Assembly: GCA_002440625.1 (NCBI GenBank) | Contig: DJUV01000215.1 | Location: 1 to 11,224 of the forward strand | Length of the DNA stretch: 11,224 nucleotides | Direction: 5' to 3' | Source of the DNA: Rhodobacteraceae bacterium UBA6273 | Lineage (GTDB): Bacteria > Pseudomonadota > Alphaproteobacteria > Rhodobacterales > Rhodobacteraceae | In this document: positions 7,533 to 11,224 of the stretch, in pieces | How the letters are laid out: each line of letters begins with the position of its first letter | How positions within the stretch are numbered: the stretch's first letter is position 1 | Position numbers and translations under genes: made by a program | The notes under the pieces: model-generated | What the model was told of the DNA's origin: nothing | Seen by the model: the letters and a program-made list of their open reading frames with translations, nothing else | Databases searched by the model: none

Positions 7533-8486
7533 ATGCTGAGCAGGACCGCCGACAACCTCTTCTGGATCGGCCGCTACATGGAGCGGGCCGAGATGACCGC
7601 CCGGCTGCTTGAGGTGGGCGCGCGGATAGCACTTCTGCCCTCGGCCGGGCATGGCTACCGCAACGAATGGGATTCGCTGCTGCAAGCCTCCGGGACCGCC
7701 GACGGGTTCAACCGCAAATACGGCGACCCGGTGCAGCGCAACATCGAAAGCTATCTCTTCTTCGACCGTGATAATCCGTCCTCCGTCGCCTCATGCCTTG
7801 AACGGGCGCGGGAAAACGGGCGGATCGTGCGCACCGCGCTGACGGGGCAGATGTGGGATGCGCTGAACACGGCGTTCCAGGAGGTTCGCCAGCTTGAACG
7901 CCAACCGCGGAGCGATCTGGAACTCAGCCGCCTGACCGAATGGACGATGCGGCAGGCCGCCCTTCTGCGGGGCGCCATCGAAACCACGCACTTAAGAAAC
8001 GACGGCTACGATTTCCTCGGCCTTGGCTATGCCCTGGAACGGGCCGACAACACCGCCCGTCTGATCGACGTGAAATACTACGTCCTTCTGCCGCGCATCG
8101 ACTTCGTCGGGTCTGAACTCGACAACTACCAATGGACGACGCTCCTGCGCGCGATGTCGGCGCAGCGGGCCTTTCATTGGGCCTATGGCGGCGACGTGAC
8201 GCCGCGCAAGATCGCCGACTTCCTGATCCTCAACAGTAAGTCGCCCCGGTCGCTGATGGCTTCGGCCCTTCTTCTAGCACGACATCTCCAGCAACTCGAA
8301 GCCGCCTATGGCCGCCGCACCGCCGCGCAAGAGGCGGGCGAAGCCATGCGCGATGCGCTGAAGAACCTGACGGTCGATGACATTTTCGACGAGGGGATGC
8401 ATGAATTCCTGACCCGGTTCATCGGCCAGATCGGCCAGATCGGCGGCATCATCTATGCGACTTACTTAAGCGGGGAAGCACGATGA
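7533..8486 (+). CDS. Alpha-E domain protein (DUF403)
   Basis: A 317-residue all-helical protein of the alpha-E (DUF403) family, named for its conserved glutamates. The N-terminus MLSRTADNLFWIGRYMERAE is the family hallmark, and a second conserved stretch is LGYALERADNTARLIDVKYY in the middle. The biochemical function is unknown. It regularly accompanies circularly permuted ATP-grasp enzymes, sometimes fused to them, and is thought to work in the same reaction. GGAG at 7522-7525 lies seven bases before the ATG and inside the end of the upstream gene, which argues for coupled translation. Its stop overlaps the transglutaminase start (ATGA at 8483-8486). There is no signal peptide or membrane segment. 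Confidence 0.95.
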   Translation: MLSRTADNLFWIGRYMERAEMTARLLEVGARIALLPSAGHGYRNEWDSLLQASGTADGFNRKYGDPVQRNIESYLFFDRDNPSSVASCLERARENGRIVRTALTGQMWDALNTAFQEVRQLERQPRSDLELSRLTEWTMRQAALLRGAIETTHLRNDGYDFLGLGYALERADNTARLIDVKYYVLLPRIDFVGSELDNYQWTTLLRAMSAQRAFHWAYGGDVTPRKIADFLILNSKSPRSLMASALLLARHLQQLEAAYGRRTAAQEAGEAMRDALKNLTVDDIFDEGMHEFLTRFIGQIGQIGGIIYATYLSGEAR

Positions 8487-9307
8487 TCATCTCGGTCACT
8501 CACCGCACCGTCTACAGTTACGACGCGCCCCTCAGGGTTGCGGTGCAAAGCCTGCGCCTGACGCCCTCGGTCTTTGACGGGCAGCGGGTGATCGACTGGA
8601 ACATCGCGGTCGAGGGCGGCACGCGCGGAGCGGGGTTCCGCGACGGGGCCGGCGACTGGATCGAAAGCTGGTCGGTGCGCGGCCCGGCGGAGCGGGTCGA
8701 GGTGACGGTCACCGGGCTTGTCGAGACGAAGGACCTGATCGGCGTTCTTCAGGGGCACCGCGAAAGCGTCAGCCCCCTTGTCTACCGGCGCGATACTCCC
8801 GCTACCCTGGCCGATGCGGCGCTGATCGCGCTGGCCGCCGGCGCAGTTCAGGAGGGGGCGAGCCCCTTGGACAACGGCCATGCTCTCTCGCGGGCGGTGG
8901 CGGCGGCCATCGCCTACCGCCCCGGTGCGACCGAGGCGCATACCTCCGCCGCCGAGGCGCTGGCGCTGGGCGAGGGCGTCTGCCAGGACCATGCCCATGC
9001 GCTGATCGCGGCGGCGCGGAGCAGGGACATCCCGGCGCGCTATGTCTCGGGCTATCTGCTCGCCGATCAGGACGGGAAGGAGCATGAGGCCGCCCATGCC
9101 TGGGCCGAGCTCTGGATCGACGGGCTGGGCTGGGTCGGCTTCGATCCGGCCAACGAATGCTGCCCGAACGACCTCTATGTGCGGCTGGCCTCGGGCTTTG
9201 ACGCCACGGACGCCGCGCCCATCCGCGGCATCGCCAGCGGCACCGGCACCGAGACGCTTGACGTGACGGTGGCTGTCAGTGCAGGCCAGAGTCAGCACCA
9301 ACAATAG
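8483..9307 (+). CDS. Transglutaminase-like cysteine protein
   Basis: A 274-residue protein with the bacterial transglutaminase N-terminal beta domain (residues 1 to about 80) followed by the papain-like transglutaminase core. The catalytic triad is visible: C167 in GEGVCQDHAHAL, H205 in AAHAWAELW and D221 in WVGFDPAN. Members may hydrolyse, transfer or cross-link amide bonds; many bacterial ones act as peptidases. No signal peptide is seen, consistent with cytoplasmic action together with its operon partners. The ATG overlaps the alpha-E stop by 4 bp. In this gene set it is a plausible editor or remover of whatever the ATP-grasp enzyme attaches, but that is inference. The C-terminal tail after about residue 262 is Ser/Gln-rich and probably disordered. 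Confidence 0.94.
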   Translation: MIISVTHRTVYSYDAPLRVAVQSLRLTPSVFDGQRVIDWNIAVEGGTRGAGFRDGAGDWIESWSVRGPAERVEVTVTGLVETKDLIGVLQGHRESVSPLVYRRDTPATLADAALIALAAGAVQEGASPLDNGHALSRAVAAAIAYRPGATEAHTSAAEALALGEGVCQDHAHALIAAARSRDIPARYVSGYLLADQDGKEHEAAHAWAELWIDGLGWVGFDPANECCPNDLYVRLASGFDATDAAPIRGIASGTGTETLDVTVAVSAGQSQHQQ

Positions 9308-9355
9308 CACGCGCGCCACGCTGCTGCGCGATTCTGGGGGATACCGGGAACTGCC

Positions 9356-10081
9356 ATGACGTATTGTGTCGGCCTTCTGCTCGACAAGGGCATGATCCTC
9401 TTGTCGGATACCCGCACCAATGCCGGGCTCGACAACATCGCGACCTATCGCAAGATGTACACGTTCGAGGACCCCGGCGAGCGGATCGTCGTCATTCTGG
9501 CGGCGGGCAGCCTGTCGGTGACGCAGACCACCATCGCCGAGTTGCACGAGGCGATCGAGTCGCCGGAAGCGACGCCCGATACATCGATCATGCAGGCGCC
9601 GACCATGCTGAAGGTGGCGGCGATCATCGGCGATACGCTGTCGAAGGTGCGGCTTTCGGTCGATGACAAGCTCGCGGTGATGCGGCAGGGGGCTTCGGCC
9701 TCGCTGATCGTCGCGGGGCAGCGGAAGGGCGGCACCATGCGCCTTTTCCTCGTCTACCCGGAAGGCAATTTCATCGAGGCTACGGACGACACGCCCTTCC
9801 TGCAGATCGGCGAGCACAAATACGGCAAGCCGATCCTTGACCGGATCGTGCGGCCGGAAACCTCGATCGAGGACGGGCTGAAGGCGGTGCTTCTGTCGAT
9901 GGATTCGACGCTGCGGTCGAACCTGTCGGTCGGGATGCCGCTCGACCTCGCGGTGATCCTGACGGATGAATGCCGCGTCTCGACCCGGCGCCGGATCGAG
10001 GCGGGCGATCCCGATTTCGTGCAGATGAGCCTCGCATGGTCGCAGGCGCTGCGCGACAGTTTTACGAAGATCGAAGTCTAG
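9356..10081 (+). CDS. anbu: Anbu, proteasome-type N-terminal nucleophile peptidase
   Basis: A 241-residue member of the Anbu (ancestral beta-subunit) family, relatives of proteasome beta subunits and HslV. Removal of the initiator Met would expose Thr2 of MTYCVGLLL as the nucleophile. D18 in SDTRTNAG and K33 in YRKMYTF match the proteasome Asp17/Lys33 charge relay. The GASASLIVAGQ strand and the DLAVILTDE segment also fit the fold, and the length is normal for Anbu. Unlike HslV, there is no ATPase partner nearby; known Anbu proteins form large open-ring or helical assemblies with little or no measured peptidase activity. The ATG has GGGA seven bases upstream. A 48-bp gap separates it from the transglutaminase, with no promoter or terminator visible, so it is likely the fourth gene of the operon. 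Confidence 0.95.
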   Translation: MTYCVGLLLDKGMILLSDTRTNAGLDNIATYRKMYTFEDPGERIVVILAAGSLSVTQTTIAELHEAIESPEATPDTSIMQAPTMLKVAAIIGDTLSKVRLSVDDKLAVMRQGASASLIVAGQRKGGTMRLFLVYPEGNFIEATDDTPFLQIGEHKYGKPILDRIVRPETSIEDGLKAVLLSMDSTLRSNLSVGMPLDLAVILTDECRVSTRRRIEAGDPDFVQMSLAWSQALRDSFTKIEV

Positions 10082-10082
10082 G

Positions 10083-10127
10083 ATGGACGTGAAAATGGTC
10101 CAAGGTGCAACGAAGGGCCGCGCCTGA
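10083..10127 (+). CDS. Possible 14-codon leader-sized ORF directly after Anbu
   Basis: One base after the Anbu stop an ATG opens a 14-codon frame, MDVKMVQGATKGRA, whose TGA lies inside the left arm of the downstream hairpin. The ribosome site is poor (an AGG abutting the ATG), although a ribosome ending on Anbu could re-initiate here. It contains one Gln and two Lys, residues a transglutaminase could use, but that is speculation. Short frames of this size arise easily by chance. It is listed only because it would be missed otherwise. Confidence 0.12.
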   Translation: MDVKMVQGATKGRA

Positions 10128-10179
10128 CCCGAGGGTGGGCGCCATCGCGCCCGCCCTGGGGGCGGGTCGGGCGCGGCCC
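10115..10179 (+). terminator. Large two-tier hairpin at the end of the Anbu operon
   Basis: The outer arms 10115-10131 and 10163-10179 form 17 consecutive pairs. Inside them, 10132-10142 and 10147-10157 form an 11-pair stem closed by a CATC loop, with a GGGGG bulge (10158-10162) on one side only. The only non-Watson-Crick pairs are 10125/10169 and 10136/10153; both are U.G in plus-strand RNA but A/C mismatches in minus-strand RNA. This suggests the structure is maintained in the Anbu transcript. No U-run follows, so it may be a 3'-end stabiliser or an atypical terminator, perhaps with Rho, rather than a classic intrinsic terminator. It begins 33 nt after the Anbu stop. Confidence 0.65.
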
Positions 10180-10199
10180 GGCCGCTTTGGGCGACCGGG
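10177..10199 (+). other. Second, smaller hairpin overlapping the large one
   Basis: CCCGG and CCGGG arms with an inner CGC/GCG pair, one C/A mismatch and a TTTGG loop make a second hairpin. Its left arm uses bases 10177-10179, which also close the outer stem of the large hairpin, so the two compete for those three pairs. It may simply extend the stable 3' structure. No known RNA family is recognised. Confidence 0.3.
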
Positions 10200-10235
10200 C
10201 GAGGGAGAGGCCAGCACTCGGGAGGGAAGTACGCC

Positions 10236-11168
10236 CTACCGGCTCCGGTCAAAAAGCGCCGCCGCCCGGTCGTAGAACATTTGCCGGACCGGCGGGCGTT
10301 CCATCATGATCTCATGTTCGGCATCGGGGACGAGGACAAACTCCGCCTCCGGCCACGCCGCCATCCGCCGCTTGATCGCGTCGATATGGACGATCCTCTC
10401 GGCAACACCCAAGACCGTCAGGCAGGGATAGTCCGGCGCCGGCATCGCCATCAGCCGCCGCGTCTCGATCAGCGCCTGACCGAGCCATTGCAGCGTCGGC
10501 CCGCCGATGGCGAGTTCGGGATGCTCCCTGACTTGCCGCTGCATGAAGGCGTACATCGGCTCGTCACGGGTCAGGAGATTGTCGTCATAGGGCGCTTCGG
10601 CGACATAGGTGATGCGCGAGGTGCTGGGCGTCAGCCGCCCGCCAAGCCCGACGCGCGGGGCGGCGGTGCCAAGTGCCCAGGCGACGGGCCGCATGGCGCT
10701 TTGCATCTTGATGCCCCACATCGGCGCCGAAAAGGCCACGGCCCTGACCGGCAGCCGGTTGTGGAGCGACCGCAAACCGATGCAGCCGCCCATCGAATGG
10801 CCGACAAGATACCACGGCTCCGGCAGACCCTCCGACCTCAGCCAGTCGGTCAGAGCTTCAACGTCGCGCTGGTAGTCGTCGAAGGTCAGGACATGGCCGG
10901 GCGCGGGGTCGGTCAGGAGACGGTCGGCGATACCCTGACCGCGCCAGTCCACCGTCGCCAGCGAAAAGCCCCTTGCAGCGAACTCAACCGCCGCCGGCCC
11001 GTATTTCTCGATATATTCCGTGCGGCCGGGGAAGAGCAGGACCGTGCCCTTCTCGCCGGCGCGCCAATGGGCCGCGCGGATGCGCACACCGTCCCGCGTC
11101 TTCAGCCAGACGCAGACACCGGAGGGCGGCGTCGCGGTGACGTCGCCGAAAAACGGCGCGGCCTCCAT
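10236..11168 (-). CDS. Alpha/beta hydrolase, lysophospholipase/monoglyceride lipase type
   Basis: A 310-residue alpha/beta hydrolase resembling PldB/lysophospholipase L2 and monoacylglycerol lipases (the Hydrolase_4 group). It carries an oxyanion-region LLFPGRTEYIEKYGP near residue 45, the DWRGQG strand motif, the nucleophile elbow GHSMG with S125, and H285 in DAEHEIMME. At the usual position of the catalytic acid the sequence reads LGVAERIV, so E257 would have to replace the common aspartate. There is no signal peptide, so it is probably a cytoplasmic esterase or lipase acting on lysophospholipids or monoacylglycerols; the true substrate is unknown. The ATG lies 2 bp after the stop of an upstream gene, implying an operon. 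It is convergent with Anbu and not linked to that operon. Confidence 0.92.
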   Translation of the reverse strand: MEAAPFFGDVTATPPSGVCVWLKTRDGVRIRAAHWRAGEKGTVLLFPGRTEYIEKYGPAAVEFAARGFSLATVDWRGQGIADRLLTDPAPGHVLTFDDYQRDVEALTDWLRSEGLPEPWYLVGHSMGGCIGLRSLHNRLPVRAVAFSAPMWGIKMQSAMRPVAWALGTAAPRVGLGGRLTPSTSRITYVAEAPYDDNLLTRDEPMYAFMQRQVREHPELAIGGPTLQWLGQALIETRRLMAMPAPDYPCLTVLGVAERIVHIDAIKRRMAAWPEAEFVLVPDAEHEIMMERPPVRQMFYDRAAALFDRSR

Positions 11169-11170
11169 CG

Positions 11171-11224
11171 TCAGCCGAGCGCCGCGCCCAGCTGCATCGC
11201 AAGGCCCATGTCGCCATCGACGGC
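11171..11224 (-). CDS. C-terminal end of an upstream gene (partial)
   Basis: The minus strand from the right edge reads AVDGDMGLAMQLGAALG and then TGA, with codon use like the neighbouring genes. The stop is 2 bp before the hydrolase ATG, a typical operon junction, which supports a real gene end. Seventeen residues are too few to name a family. Other frames here also stay open, so this is a moderate call. Confidence 0.5.
   Translation of the reverse strand, partial: AVDGDMGLAMQLGAALG

Noticed and set aside
6077..7555. 492-codon minus-strand ORF opposite the ATP-grasp gene
   Set aside because: Its length follows from third-position GC bias on the opposite strand. The plus-strand protein has clear ATP-grasp motifs; the antisense product resembles nothing.
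9308..9355. Separate promoter or attenuator hairpin before Anbu
   Set aside because: CGCGC/GCGCG arms can pair weakly across a long loop, but there is no T-run and no promoter-like boxes in 48 bp.
8462..10252. 596-codon minus-strand ORF spanning the transglutaminase and Anbu genes
   Set aside because: It is antisense to two genes with intact catalytic motifs, shows Arg/His/Gly-rich composition typical of GC-rich shadow frames, and has no recognisable domain.

Overview
The window reads as chromosomal DNA of an alphaproteobacterium, most probably a member of the Rhodobacteraceae. The grounds are high GC with strong third-position GC, a 'TATTTGGGGCAAGATGAAAG' intergenic motif of the kind I recall from Rhodobacterales genomes, and protein families typical of that group. 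Gene density is high; the longest stretch without a gene is 283 bp (1130-1412). No tRNA, rRNA, CRISPR, insertion sequence or attachment site was seen.

Layout from left to right. (1) 1-1129, minus strand: the N-terminal 376 residues of an RTX-type calcium-binding protein that runs off the left edge. Its glycine/aspartate repeats form a regular 65-residue (195-bp) tandem unit. (2) 1413-3242, minus: an M3-family oligoendopeptidase (PepF-like) with an intact HExxH zinc site. (3) 3352-5948, minus: an ATP-dependent DNA ligase and a metallo-beta-lactamase-fold DNA exonuclease joined by a 4-bp ATGA overlap. These are two members of the bacterial ligase-associated DNA repair cluster; its Lhr-Core helicase and MPE phosphoesterase are not next to them. 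(4) 6107-10081, plus, divergent from the exonuclease: a tight four-gene operon encoding a circularly permuted ATP-grasp enzyme, an alpha-E (DUF403) protein, a transglutaminase-like cysteine protein and the proteasome-like peptidase Anbu. (5) 10082-10235: a convergent intergenic region with a large two-tier hairpin whose only two non-Watson-Crick pairs are U.G in plus-strand RNA, so it probably works in the Anbu operon transcript. (6) 10236-11168, minus: an alpha/beta hydrolase of the lysophospholipase/monoglyceride lipase type, 2 bp downstream of the last 17 codons of another gene cut by the right edge.

How the genes fit together: the exonuclease-ligase pair should resect and seal DNA. The ATP-grasp/alpha-E/transglutaminase/Anbu operon is a recurrent bacterial gene set proposed from comparative genomics to form and process amide or peptide bonds on an unknown substrate; it is the least understood system here. 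All catalytic residues I could locate in its four proteins are intact. A 14-codon reading frame directly after Anbu and the terminal hairpin are the only extra candidate parts of that system visible in the window.
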